A stretch of 64,000 nt of DNA from contig NZ_LGEC01000016.1 in NCBI RefSeq assembly GCF_001279585.1, positions 1 to 64,000 of the forward strand, written 5' to 3'. Under the pieces are notes generated by a model. The model was given only the letters and a program-made list of their open reading frames with translations, was not told the DNA's origin and ran no database searches. The position numbers were made by a program, and so were the translations under genes. This document shows positions 9,901 through 16,234 of the stretch, one piece after another (the stretch's first letter is position 1; each line of letters starts with the position of its first letter). This stretch comes from Nocardiopsis sp. NRRL B-16309. GTDB lineage: Bacteria > Actinomycetota > Actinomycetes > Streptosporangiales > Streptosporangiaceae.

Positions 9901-10585
9901 CGCCGCCATCGCTCACGCCGAGAGCAGCGAGATCCGGGGTGTCCCCATCGGTGGAGACGGTGAGGTCCGTCTCTTCCGCGGACATGGCGAGGCGCGTTCC
10001 ATCGCTACTGCGCATGGTTCGCGCACCGGTTGCCTCGGTGTCCGGAACCAGCGTCGTGTCGATCTCCTGCCAGGTGCCGTCAGCGGCCTGGAAGTGCACC
10101 GGATCCGGGTAGATCTGGGTGGTGGAGGTGCCGTCGGGGTTCTCGAACTCCTTGCTCCAGCGTGATCGCTGTTCTGAGACTTCCACGCTGCGTTCGGGGT
10201 CGAAGCCCGTGCCCTCGGTTGTGGTGGGGGTGTTGGACTGCTGCGTGAACTCCTGCGAGTCGATCTCCGGCTCGACCGGAGCGAACGGAGTCGTGTCCCC
10301 TTCCAGAGGCAGCGCGTCCTCGCCAGCTGTGAGGTCACCGGCGTTGAGGTCGTTGGCCCCGGTGGCATCGGTCTGCTCGGCCGACACCTCGTGTTCACGC
10401 CCTGACGCGCTTCCGCTGAGCTGCTCCGGGCCTGTGGGTGTCTCGGCCGCGGGAGCCGCCGGCGGGTCCTGGGCCAGAGCTGGCTGTGACAGAAGGCTGA
10501 GCACCAAGGAAAGAGCCACGGCACTGGCCAGCGACAGCCTCCAGGTCCGCTTGTCCAAGATTCCGCCACGGTGCGACGCGTGCAC
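950..10585 (-). CDS. Giant secreted Rhs/YD-repeat polymorphic toxin with Hint domain and GIY-YIG-like tip
   Basis: This is a protein of about 3,211 residues. The GTG at 10585 is chosen because AAGGAG lies four bases upstream and it places a Sec signal (hydrophobic LASAVALSLVLSLL, then QPALAQ) at the N-terminus. An ATG at 10708 lacks this context. Domains in order: DNRLRE-like carbohydrate-binding region (about 390-560), CARDB-like segment (570-670), first YD/RHS repeats (800-1015), LamG (1020-1220), a long YD-repeat shell (1330-2530), Rhs core ending in DPSGHW (about 2580-2625), a Gly-Ser-Tyr linker (2695-2755), a pretoxin Hint domain (about 2910-3090) and a 120-residue tip. The tip has a VY-x-GRS segment, R and HH residues, GREQNLIDFFGG and a late Asn, in the order of GIY-YIG (URI) nucleases. 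Export, self-release of the tip and DNA cleavage in a rival cell are inferred. The Imm26-like gene follows. Confidence 0.9.
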   Translation of the reverse strand: MHASHRGGILDKRTWRLSLASAVALSLVLSLLSQPALAQDPPAAPAAETPTGPEQLSGSASGREHEVSAEQTDATGANDLNAGDLTAGEDALPLEGDTTPFAPVEPEIDSQEFTQQSNTPTTTEGTGFDPERSVEVSEQRSRWSKEFENPDGTSTTQIYPDPVHFQAADGTWQEIDTTLVPDTEATGARTMRSSDGTRLAMSAEETDLTVSTDGDTPDLAALGVSDGGEHSVTFGVDDASDVVGRVQEDTIRYEDVRPDADLTLQAAPGMVKETIILNSPNAPREWAFPLELNGLVPELDDQGAVVFLDTERQAQAIIPTGWMEDSSHDPQTGGPAVSGDVHYRLEEDGGQWSLVVELDEAWLDDPDRVYPVQVDPSVADIDTNGDSYVQDDWPNTNYGGDDELKVGSYNGGGSRAISYIRFGDVTSELEDRYILNADLGLFNHWSSQCDPREVRVHEITESWSATTVTWNNRPSSSGSAVAAKSFAHGETCGGSEWETIDLGRNGVDLVQGWVDGSSTNHGLSIQADFDSSYTWKRFGSRQSANAPYLAITHSAWGAAYDVGSLTEPVTGGQGGEVTVTVTNLGDVDWEPQGWNELRLGTRVRDKDTGDLLDAVAFTRLTERLTPGDSATLDARIPSLPPGEYLLNFDMQRLQDQSWLSDKSVPVSTVSVTSQDVGPRINDVYPRPGGQIGSLTPSLFADAESIDDWPADATVAYWFEVCDDTDGEPTDCVDSGWQDDRTWTVPADTLTWGEQFLWRVQTREGTQESPASPYYPVVTAVEQPAITRHLGGVGLSGAGRDVDPLVGNYTTTVTDAEISSVGPALSVNRTYNSRDPRTDNVFGAGWSTRFDMRVQPDDDGSGNVVVTYPNGRQVRFGHNPDGTYAPPFGSFATLTTTSEGGWRLSDKNQTSYVFDADGRIIEVTDFRGRAQSFEYAADGTLASVANPGGRSLHFAWDGGRVSTVTTDAPENGTEPLEWTYAYDGDRLTQVCGPEDAEDACTSYTYTDGSHYRTVVHDAGPVAHWRFGEDEGSGDATSDLLLDDDRHTGSYQDVQLGTPGALQGSPETAATFNGASSRVQLPDWLVTDTPYLTVELWFRTTDDGVLFSYQNHSLDEATTGSYTPALYVGTDGKLRGQLWNGTAAPITSDTAVNDGTWHHAALTASGNNQSLYLDGTVVDTVTGEITQNDQRYVYAGAGYWKDWPASSGDTSHFTGDMDEVAVYGRPLGAQTVAEHHAAGTLSQKLTTATLPSGRTQVQLAHDAVHDRVSEYTDSGGATYQVSDHTLTSAEESDDQETTPEDPTVTVTVTDPDDRDSNYTYDPLNGHRLLSQTDVSGNTATFAYDTGGFLAATTAPDGTVTRTGRDERGNKVSQTTCRDADDEQSCSTSYYDYFLNADDPLDPRNDQLTAERDARSSGPSDDTYLTTYGYNSLGDRVSTTTPATNDFPEGRSTTQTFTDGTEDAVGDGTVPAGLLLTATDAKGGVTSYAYSATGDLARVTAPNGLVNSHTYDALGRETSSTVVTDDHTDGITTTYAYDGESRLVSTTGPTTTNAVTGDSHQASTTYTYDADGRVLTETVTDLEGVDEPRTTTHTYDTHGRRASTTDAENQKENYTYDTYGHQATRTTADGETFRYTYTPSGDLAEVVLTGYTGHPDDPQPATDVVLDSYAYDPVGRLAEHTDAMGRTTRYTYYDDGLTAQETRVGFREQDGSTRDIVLASYTYDEAGHLTRETTGNGTVTTTHEIDAAGLTTATVLDPDGLARRTAYTHDATGAVLTETLTGAGGTRAEKVTYQRDATGAWTSRTVENGTEDLTTTRVLDQRGLVLSETTPGGATTEYSHDILGNLTTSRSPAVDVEEWNTEAVTARPTTTLGYNAFGELTHEQDERGHTTRAVYDRLGRTVSTTLPDYTPDGSSTALTSTHSTTYDNAGRIASETDPLGGTTTYAYDQLGNPARITEPPAEEGGTAPVTTLTHDLLGEQLSVTGPTGARTEATYDDLGRQITQTEIERHPTPAAHTTTYTYDDAGNRTSTTTPTGVSTSTAFDASGQPVTKTGAAGQETVYAYGPTGLATAATDPAGTTVRTSHDLAGRPTDTTIEDASGATLATTSTGYDADSRPVTVTDALGHTTTRDYDPIGRVTTLTEPVDDTTSITTTFGYDAEGNRTRLTDGRGNTTWYTFTTHGQLESVIEPATDSHPDLADRTWTTVYDAAGQPIEEHKPGGVVQSTAYDALGRITQVSGSGAEATTQTDTFGYDLAGRPTTVGANSYTYNDRGQLLTADGESGTASFSYDADGRLVQRDDAAGTTAFAYDTAGRLATAADPLTGTDHQYSYDSAGRLDGIVYGDTSAVERSFDYDARGRLVSDSTVAPGPAPAVSVSYAYDDADRITGKTTAGIAGEGENTYTYDDVGRLTGWTDPDGTVTDYTWDASGNRASAGGDTATYDERNRLISAAGTDYTWSARGTLAQTTESDGTATAFTYDARGRMISDGEAVYFYDALNRVIQRGGHNLRYADQSNNAVDVSGELIALDLDGAPLATTAADGTGATVSISDAHGDVIAAVDPAAGTVTGSRTYTPFGEVTDEQGTTGSLGFQGEYTDPDTGRVNMHARWYDPTTGGFSSRDSWTLNPTPSVQANRYTYGNASPLMNTDPSGHWSLCIPINAVFPGGFLGTCKPPTIIVGVPQPWKPSENNSPNLPAEGSGSGGGAGPGCSSCGGSGGSGGSGGSGGSGGSGGYGGGGYGGYGGYGGSGGYGGGGSGGSGGGNVAAPTPDWGRVLEGVVSTPHPRPASPDSSESTDSGHEQFVEDSFTEVIEELDDLRSSIYWDALEFGGGAVQAGMTYSPPALVTDYALDKLGLPTMEEAYLGAGGSTDSGFYQAGSLVPDLVAELATGPIPLGAASRVVRNGAGSARGWFSRLRRGDNTCAPGNSFAAGTPVLMADGSHKAIEDVQVGDEVLATDPETGEQGPREVLATIVGSGTKTLVEITVDTDTERQAPEEEPADSERASEVPGPLAGGDAVIATDGHPFWVPELNTWVDAIDLVPGTWLQTSAGTWVQVSAVESWTQAATVHNLTVHGIHTFHVTVGSLDVLNHNCGDGLNYVTYTKTDPLTGNVYTGRSRGYGDPLDIVASRDRNHHMNRQGFGPAVLDQSVEASLPVPQRHSDIAYQAIRGREQNLIDFFGGSHSAGGNSGNAIRGIGDDSPFRSRYMNAARRMWGWL

Positions 10586-10813
10586 GAGGCTCCTTCGCTC
10601 GAAGTCCAACAGCAACGAGCCGGCCCCGTGAAGCTGAGAGGCCGACTCGACAGAACTCGGACACTGTAGAACAAAGTTTGCTAAGAACCAGCAACAGTCA
10701 AATAACAAGACATAAGTAACGAATAAATATAAATATTTGCAAACTTCGTAATCAGGGCGAGACTCTAGAGGGTTATGGTTCCGCCGTTCACCCGTTTCGG
10801 CTGAAGGGGACCG
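10586..10813. promoter_or_regulatory. Divergent AT-rich promoter region between the Rhs toxin and the FG-GAP gene
   Basis: This 228-bp spacer between divergent starts has an AT-rich core (about 10675-10760) inside a GC-rich genome. Two arms, AAGTTTGC at 10674-10681 and GCAAACTT at 10739-10746, form an inverted repeat 57 bp apart that encloses the AT-rich block. That would suit a dimeric regulator or a looping site controlling both genes. No clean -35/-10 pair can be assigned by eye. Confidence 0.45.
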
Positions 10814-12370
10814 ATGAAGCGCAAGGGCTCTCAGCTGCCCACATCTCGAAAGTGGCTCGCTGTGATGGCTGGGCTACTGATGCTCGGTGGCGTGGGCACG
10901 TACGCCCTCGTCGCAAGCACCAGCGACCCCCGTGCCGATTCCTATGACTTCAACGGAGACGGGTACCCCGACCTGGCCGTTGGCCTTCCGGGAGACACCC
11001 TGAACGGCAACCCGAACGCCGGATCGGTCGCCATTGCCACGGGCAGCATTTCCGGGCTCATCGGAAGCAGCGACCTCATCAACCAGGACACAGCGCATGT
11101 GGGGGGCGCTCCGGAGGAGGGAGACAGCTTCGGCCAGGCATTGACCAGCGGAGACTTCGATGCGGACGGATATGCGGACCTGGCGGTGAGCATTCCGTTC
11201 GAGGCCGTTGGCGACACTGAGGGTGCTGGTTACGTCACCATTCAGTACGGCAGTGGTTCGGGGCTCGTCAATGACCGCAGCCAGTCCATTCACGAGGACA
11301 GCGCGGGCATACCCGGGGATGTGGTCAAGGACGAGATCTTCGGGTACTCCCTCGCCACCGGAGACCTGAACAACGACGGATACGACGACCTCGCCATCGG
11401 ACAGCCCCTCGACGCAGCCAACGGCAAGCCGAACGCGGGCACGGCCCGCATCGTCTTCGGGTCCGCCTCCGGACTCGACATGAGCACGACGATCTCGATC
11501 GACCAGCTGACCGAGAATGTTCCGGGTGTCCCCGAGCATGGGGACCGGTTCGGCGAACAGATCGCCATCGGCGACATCAACGGAGACGGCATCGACGACC
11601 TGGTGTCCGGGACCATCGGCGAACAGCTCTCCAGGAGTTCGGACCGAGGATCCATCCACGTGTTGTTCGGTCCCTTCACCGATGCTCCGGCCGGTTGGGA
11701 CACCATCAACTCACCCGACGTCGACGGTATCGGCGAGTTCTCGGGGAGTGCCCTGGCCCTCGGCCACTTCGACGACGACCAGTACCTCGATGTCGCGGTC
11801 GGAGTCTCCGACGAGAAGGTCGGCGAGGATGGTGCGGCCGGACGGTTGGCGATCTTCCACGCGAGCGCCGACGGACTCTCCCCGGACAACGTCGAACTCT
11901 TCGACCAGGACACCCCCGGAATCCCTGGCGCGCCCGAAGAAGAAGACTACTTCGCGGCGGACCTGGCTGCGGGCGACGTCGACGGTGACGGCATCGACGA
12001 TCTGATCGTGGGCATGCGCAGCGAGGCCATCGGAAGCGCGACGGGATCGGGGGCCGCTCTGGTCATGTTCGGCAACGCCACCGGTGGCATCGCCGCCACT
12101 GACTCGGTATGGATCGACCAGGACGTGGCCGGTGTACCCGGTGTCGTCGCCAAGCACGACCACTTCGGGTGGACCGTCGGTGTGCTGGACATGAACGGAG
12201 ACGGGATCGCGGAGCCGCTCATCGGAGCACCCGGCAACAGCCACGGTACGGTCACGCGCCTGGAGATGGAACGGGGCTCCATGATCTCCGCGACGGCGTA
12301 CGCCCAGGCCGACCTCGAACTCGATGAGGGGTCCGGAGAGGATGCCTTGGGTATCGCCCTGCCCAAGTAG
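10814..12370 (+). CDS. Secreted FG-GAP (integrin alpha-like) beta-propeller protein
   Basis: This 518-residue protein has a basic N-terminus, a hydrophobic export segment (about 14-36) and then seven FG-GAP blades. Each blade carries a calcium-loop motif of the D-x-[ND]-x-D-G type: DFNGDGYPDLAVG (about 46), DFDADGYADLAVS (113), DLNNDGYDDLAIG (183), DINGDGIDDLVSG (253), HFDDDQYLDVAVG (317), DVDGDGIDDLIVG (387) and DMNGDGIAEPLIG (459). Seven blades make a complete propeller. AAGGGGA before the ATG supports the start. It is an extracellular protein, possibly held by an uncleaved N-terminal anchor because no clear AxA site follows. Such proteins often mediate adhesion or accompany Rhs and LamG proteins. 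The shared divergent promoter region with the toxin suggests co-regulation, but the function is unproven. Confidence 0.85.
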   Translation: MKRKGSQLPTSRKWLAVMAGLLMLGGVGTYALVASTSDPRADSYDFNGDGYPDLAVGLPGDTLNGNPNAGSVAIATGSISGLIGSSDLINQDTAHVGGAPEEGDSFGQALTSGDFDADGYADLAVSIPFEAVGDTEGAGYVTIQYGSGSGLVNDRSQSIHEDSAGIPGDVVKDEIFGYSLATGDLNNDGYDDLAIGQPLDAANGKPNAGTARIVFGSASGLDMSTTISIDQLTENVPGVPEHGDRFGEQIAIGDINGDGIDDLVSGTIGEQLSRSSDRGSIHVLFGPFTDAPAGWDTINSPDVDGIGEFSGSALALGHFDDDQYLDVAVGVSDEKVGEDGAAGRLAIFHASADGLSPDNVELFDQDTPGIPGAPEEEDYFAADLAAGDVDGDGIDDLIVGMRSEAIGSATGSGAALVMFGNATGGIAATDSVWIDQDVAGVPGVVAKHDHFGWTVGVLDMNGDGIAEPLIGAPGNSHGTVTRLEMERGSMISATAYAQADLELDEGSGEDALGIALPK

Positions 12371-12683
12371 CCGCAAGGGTGTCTGCCCCGGCTCCCCAGG
12401 AGCAGGTGCAAGAGCTTGGGTTCTAGTGGTCGCAACACCCCAACGCGAGGTGGGGCAACGTTCTCGCGAGGACCTCGCGAGGTGCCACCGGACGCCGTCC
12501 GCCAGCCGTTTGTACTCCGTTTGTGCGCAGATCTTCGACCCGCTCTTCCAACCCCACACCGCTCATGTCCGAACACCACGCCTTTCCAGTCCCCCTGTCC
12601 GACCCGAAGCCGAGCGGCGGGCTGTCGGCTATGGAGCCTAGAGTCCCCTATCACCTGCACAACTCGCACCCCCGGAGACCTCC
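12371..12683. other. Non-coding stretch after the FG-GAP gene
   Basis: No convincing gene was found. The only structure seen is a GC-rich palindromic cluster near 12470-12485, where CTCGCGAGG occurs twice in direct succession and each copy is nearly self-complementary. Open frames through this stretch have no recognisable domain and look like chance frames. Confidence 0.5.
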
Positions 12684-13040
12684 GTGAACCGCCGCACCCC
12701 GCCCCGCCCGGTCAACATCGAAGAGCTGTTCCCCGAGCTGCGCCCCTGGCGCCGGGAAACCGTACGCCTCCACCCCCGCCCAGGGACGGCCCTCCTGCCA
12801 TGACAGCTCCGTCGGAGGACCACTCCTGTGGCCCCAGGACGAGCCTTGGCCCGTCTGCGACCGCGAGCACTACGACCGCGATACCCAGGAAACCTCCGAC
12901 GGAGAAGTCAAACTCGTCCCCGTCGTCCAGCTCCACCGGACCCACTCACCCGACGCCCCCAACCCTCAGAGCACGACCTCCTCCAGGTGCTGTGGTGTCC
13001 CTACAACCACGGCGAACTGCTTCTCAAGGAAGCACTCAGA
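12684..13040 (+). pseudogene. Broken gene for an actinobacterial hypothetical protein (two frameshifts, 3' end lost)
   Basis: A GTG at 12684 with GGAG upstream opens a frame starting NRRTPPRPVNIEELFPELRP that meets TGA after about 38 codons. Coding resemblance continues in a second frame (SSVGGPLLWPQDEPWPVCDR, then a VKLVPVVQLHRTH segment). It then moves to a third frame (LLQVLWCPYNHGEL) before ending near 13040. Read together, these pieces look like one common actinobacterial protein of unknown function with a cysteine-containing WCP motif. At least two indels and loss of the 3' end mean no full-length product. The break falls where the low-GC immunity gene begins, so an insertion or deletion of toxin-cassette DNA probably destroyed it. 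Confidence 0.6.
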
Positions 13041-13062
13041 ACACCAGAACTTATGTAGATGA

Positions 13063-13653
13063 CTATAAAAAGAAATCAAGTAGGCGCAAAGAGGAATATG
13101 AAACGAGCACAGACGAAACAAGGAAAACGATGTTCAAATGCGCACCGAAACGAACATCGCCACCCGCCCCTCCGCGATTTTCAATCTTGCGCGCATTTAA
13201 GAAAGCTTCAATTTCTCGAGCGCAGCGGCGATTGGTGGGGAAGCCAAACATTGCACCGATCAGCGATCCCCCAAGGTTAAAGCACCAGTACTTACTGCCA
13301 TCGCTTGTGATGACGTCAACACCCCCCTCCCAGGTGACGCCTGAAATCTTACCAGCGGGAATTACTGTCTTACTGAAGAAGTTTCTTACAATGACGCCAT
13401 TCTCATCAATCTTAATATTTGTGAAAAATGACGCCTTTAGAAGGAACCACCAAACCAGAGGAAAGAACAGCGAGAGAAACCAAATTGATCCCCTTCCTAT
13501 CGGATCAGGATCAAGCGACTCTTCCATAGCCCAGGCGAGCCAGAAAAGAAGGAAGAGGAACGACACAAGAATTCCAAACGCAGCCGTCCATCGGTTTCTA
13601 AGGACTTTTCCGCGACCAAATGAAGCGCCTTTAGAGATGGCCAAGGATATCAA
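13063..13653 (-). CDS. PH-domain-like membrane protein, probable immunity partner
   Basis: This 196-residue protein has two hydrophobic segments (about 24-44 and 58-76), followed by a bacterial PH-like region with the ITSDGSKYWCFNLGGSL segment, and a final hydrophobic stretch near the C-terminus. The frame overlaps the stop of the preceding toxin-tail gene by four bases (TTG start, TTTGA overlap). A second TTG nine bases on is better spaced from GGGAG. The overlap means the two are translated together, as usual for toxin-immunity pairs. It is much poorer in GC than the rest of the window. A membrane protein would suit protection against a toxin acting at or entering through the membrane. The immunity role is inferred only from position and composition. 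Confidence 0.6.
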   Translation of the reverse strand: MISLAISKGASFGRGKVLRNRWTAAFGILVSFLFLLFWLAWAMEESLDPDPIGRGSIWFLSLFFPLVWWFLLKASFFTNIKIDENGVIVRNFFSKTVIPAGKISGVTWEGGVDVITSDGSKYWCFNLGGSLIGAMFGFPTNRRCAREIEAFLNARKIENRGGAGGDVRFGAHLNIVFLVSSVLVSYSSLRLLDFFL

Positions 13654-14252
13654 ACTCCCATGTCATCGTACATCCACTTCGCACTGGCACTGAGGCCTTG
13701 TGGCGCCACCCACTGGGCCGCGTTTGCCCCGTAGACAAAAACTGTACTTCCCAAATCGACATCTCCAGCGTTGCGGCTTGGCGGTCGCCTGGTGTAATGA
13801 TTCAGCCGCGACAATCCTTGGTCTCTCCAAAACCTACTGCCCGTACCAGCAATCGTTCGACCAACTACGCCACCAGCGGCAAGCATAGCAGCATCAGTCA
13901 CATGGCCAGTGGCATCCATCTGACTAAAGTCGTCTCGATTATTATAGGCATCCATTCCAACATTCGCGGCGAGCAGAGCTCCACCAGCAACTACACATGC
14001 CCCAGCGGTTGCAAACACGCATACACCAAGACCGACAACAGTTCCGACGTTGTAAATAGTGTCCCAGTTGTCCGAAGTCCAATCAGCGGCAGAACCCAAA
14101 GCACCGCTCACCCAGTCCCCCGCCTCACTCAGCCAGCTCGCGTCGTTGTTGGCCTGGGTCTGAGGGTCCACCGTCGCACTGGTCTGAGGCCTCTGCGGAG
14201 TCACCGGCCTGGGCGCAGGCCAATCCGACGTGATCGGGCTTGTAACCACCAC
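13650..14252 (-). CDS. Displaced polymorphic-toxin tail, 5' part apparently lost
   Basis: The recognisable part is about 150 residues. A Pro/Thr/Gln-rich linker is followed by a segment with repeated WVS/DW motifs (SEAGDWVSGALGSAADWTSD) and then a glycine/alanine hydrophobic stretch (about VGTVVGLGVCVFATAGACVV) typical of the region just before toxin tips in actinobacterial secreted proteins. The C-terminal 60 residues are unclassified. The open frame continues upstream to about 14648, but codon choice and sequence beyond 14250 do not look like the same protein. The start given (GTG) is therefore arbitrary. The ISAs1 element begins only 9 bp beyond the open frame. The piece is best read as the 3' end of a former large toxin gene, or an orphan tip cassette, retained with its immunity gene. 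Confidence 0.5.
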   Translation of the reverse strand: MVVTSPITSDWPAPRPVTPQRPQTSATVDPQTQANNDASWLSEAGDWVSGALGSAADWTSDNWDTIYNVGTVVGLGVCVFATAGACVVAGGALLAANVGMDAYNNRDDFSQMDATGHVTDAAMLAAGGVVGRTIAGTGSRFWRDQGLSRLNHYTRRPPSRNAGDVDLGSTVFVYGANAAQWVAPQGLSASAKWMYDDMGV

Positions 14253-14656
14253 CCATGCCCGGATGGTGGCCCCACATGCGCCAGACCAGGGCCCCGGGCA
14301 CGGCGGCAGGAGCAGCCCCACGCGGGGCGCCTGGCGGCCCTGGCCAGTGGGAATGTTCGCTGGCCAGGGTTGTGGGGCCGGGCGGAGGTGGATAGGTCTC
14401 ATCACCGGCGGACCTCTTCCTCGTGCCGTCGTCTCGCCCTGATGAACCCCCATGAAGATGCCCCCACAACGAATGCGACACCCACCTACCGATCTGCCCA
14501 GGCCACACGGGCCCTCTCCTCCCCGCGCCGCCCCTCCGCCTTCGAAGACCCTCACGCATAGGTTCAAATGCCGGTGCATCCACCACACGACGCCGAGCGA
14601 TCTCCACACCCGGACCACCGAAACGCCGAACACCACTCCGCCACCCATGTCGATAC

Positions 14657-15955
14657 CAGGGCTGTTTCATTCTCGGTGAGCGGTGGTGTTCGCGCTGGTC
14701 AGCGAAGACCGATCACGTCCAGCGGGCGGTAGAAGGCCTCATACGACACCCACCGGATCGCGTCGGGCACGGTGTCCTGACCCAACCGTTCCAGGAGCAC
14801 GAGAGCGATAGCTCGCAGCGCGGCCAGGTTGTCGGGTGCGTGCCCGCAGCGGACCTTGCAGGCGTCCTCGCCCAACGACACGTCCTTGACGTGATGCCAG
14901 GCCTCGATGCCCCAATGACCACGCACCAAAGCGCCGATCCGGGCCGTGTCGACTTGCCCGACCTCCAGCGAGGTCACCGCGCAAGCGCAGGTCCACGACA
15001 CTCGACCAGTGCGTAGATCCCTGACATAGCGGCGTACCCGCACGGCCTGGACCGCGTGCGGAAAACCGGTTCGCCCGGCCAGGGCGATGGCCTTGAGGGT
15101 GCGGGTCTCGGCCCGTCCGTGGCCGCGGTCGCGGGTGGTGGCCAGCGTGGGGGCCTGGGACCAGGGAAGCGCTTTGACCTGGGTGAACAACCTCTTCTGG
15201 TTGCGTTTGACGGTCAGCACGTAGTGGGCGTGCAGTTCTTCGACCAGATGGGTGACAGTGTCGGTCTGGGTGTGCAGGGCGTCAGCGGTGACCACGACGC
15301 CTGCCAGGTCCACGCCGACCAGCAGGACGGCCAGGGCGTCGATCTCGCTGGTGCCCGCCGGGACCCGCACCTGGGCGATCAGGTGCCGGTTCGGGGTCAG
15401 GGCGGCCAGCAGGTGCACCGCCGTACCTGAACCCGTGGCCGATCCGCGCAGGGTTTTGCCGTCAACGGCCACCACCTGGAAGGTGTCGGGCCTGGTCAGC
15501 GCGGCCAGGGCCTCGGGATCCAGGGCGAGCAGGACCCGGCGGATGGTCGCCGGGGACGGGGCGGTACGCGCTCCGAGGGCGGGGCAGGTGATGCGGCAGC
15601 CCAACCGGACCAGGGTGTGCTGGGGCGCGGCATCGGCCCACTGACCGATCGCCCGCAGGCAGCGGGCCCCGGCCACCATCGCGGCCAGCGCACACAGCAC
15701 AACACTGGCCAGGTCATGGCGGCGTCCTCGCCGCGAGCGGGGATCCTCCAGGGCCGAGAGCTTGCGTACAAGGTCGACGGGGGCAGCGGTGGGCATGGCA
15801 GACTGGGGGCGCAACGGAGTCCCTTGGAAGTCAGAGATGTGGAAGTCCCTGATCTTCTAGCGGGCTCCGTTGCTCGTTGTGCGGGCTTCGACCGGATCGC
15901 TACGGTCCTGTGATCAGCACAGATACGACAGCGGTCCGACCTTGAAACAGCCCTG
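14657..15955 (-). mobile_element. Complete ISAs1-family insertion sequence (1,299 bp)
   Basis: Perfect 13-bp terminal inverted repeats, CAGGGCTGTTTCA at 14657-14669 and TGAAACAGCCCTG at 15943-15955, enclose one intact transposase gene. The flanks (left ATGTCGATAC, right CATCACACCC) show no target-site duplication. The copy may therefore have taken part in a deletion or rearrangement after insertion, which fits the gene fragments on both sides. Confidence 0.88.
14699..15814 (-). CDS. ISAs1-family DDE transposase
   Basis: This 371-residue transposase appears intact. The N-terminal DUF4338-like part (LSALEDPRSRRGRRHDLASVV) is followed by the DDE catalytic core. The first Asp is in VVAVDGKTLRGS, the second in VVVTADALHTQ, and the Glu in GHWGIEAWHHVKD, each in the family's usual context. 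It catalyses cut-and-paste movement of the surrounding element by acting on the 13-bp inverted repeats. The length equals that of active family members, with no internal stop, so the copy may still be mobile. It lies between the displaced toxin tail and the second Rhs toxin's immunity gene. Confidence 0.93.
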   Translation of the reverse strand: MRPQSAMPTAAPVDLVRKLSALEDPRSRRGRRHDLASVVLCALAAMVAGARCLRAIGQWADAAPQHTLVRLGCRITCPALGARTAPSPATIRRVLLALDPEALAALTRPDTFQVVAVDGKTLRGSATGSGTAVHLLAALTPNRHLIAQVRVPAGTSEIDALAVLLVGVDLAGVVVTADALHTQTDTVTHLVEELHAHYVLTVKRNQKRLFTQVKALPWSQAPTLATTRDRGHGRAETRTLKAIALAGRTGFPHAVQAVRVRRYVRDLRTGRVSWTCACAVTSLEVGQVDTARIGALVRGHWGIEAWHHVKDVSLGEDACKVRCGHAPDNLAALRAIALVLLERLGQDTVPDAIRWVSYEAFYRPLDVIGLR

Positions 15956-15987
15956 CATCACACCCGGTACGAAACACGCACCTGAAA

Positions 15988-16110
15988 ATGGTCCTGGCCA
16001 ACCGGACCTTCCGCAGTGTGGACGAACTGGAGAGGATACTGCGAGCCCATCTGCGGTCGGTTCAGAAACGACCAGGGCTGTTGCGGATTCATCCGGTCCG
16101 TCGGCCTCGA
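15988..16110 (+). pseudogene. C-terminal transposase remnant (IS630-like)
   Basis: A short frame reading LANRTFRSVDELERILRAHLR resembles the conserved C-terminal helix of IS630-family transposases (pattern ANR-x-F-x-[ST]-x-[DE]-[DE]-LE). Nothing upstream of it survives: the ISAs1 end is about 30 bp away. It is a fossil of an older insertion, probably cut by the ISAs1 event. The family assignment is tentative because only about 25 residues are informative. Confidence 0.4.
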
Positions 16111-16234
16111 TCCCGACCCGTTCCCGTCAACCACCTAATCAAAGGCCAGTATCAACGGAGCATAACCACCAGAACAACGGAGCCTAGCACCTCAAACGCG
16201 CTGTCAAATATGAAAGTGGACACACCAGGGGCCA

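Noticed and set aside
2939..10165. Very long plus-strand frames opposite the first Rhs gene (for example 2939-4855 and 6614-10165).
   Set aside because: They are shadow frames of the highly repetitive GC-rich Rhs gene: low-complexity Val/Gly-rich products, no ribosome sites and no domains.
12416..13693. Plus-strand 425-codon frame covering the gap and the PH-like gene.
   Set aside because: It crosses frames of a broken gene and of the minus-strand membrane protein and has no domain.
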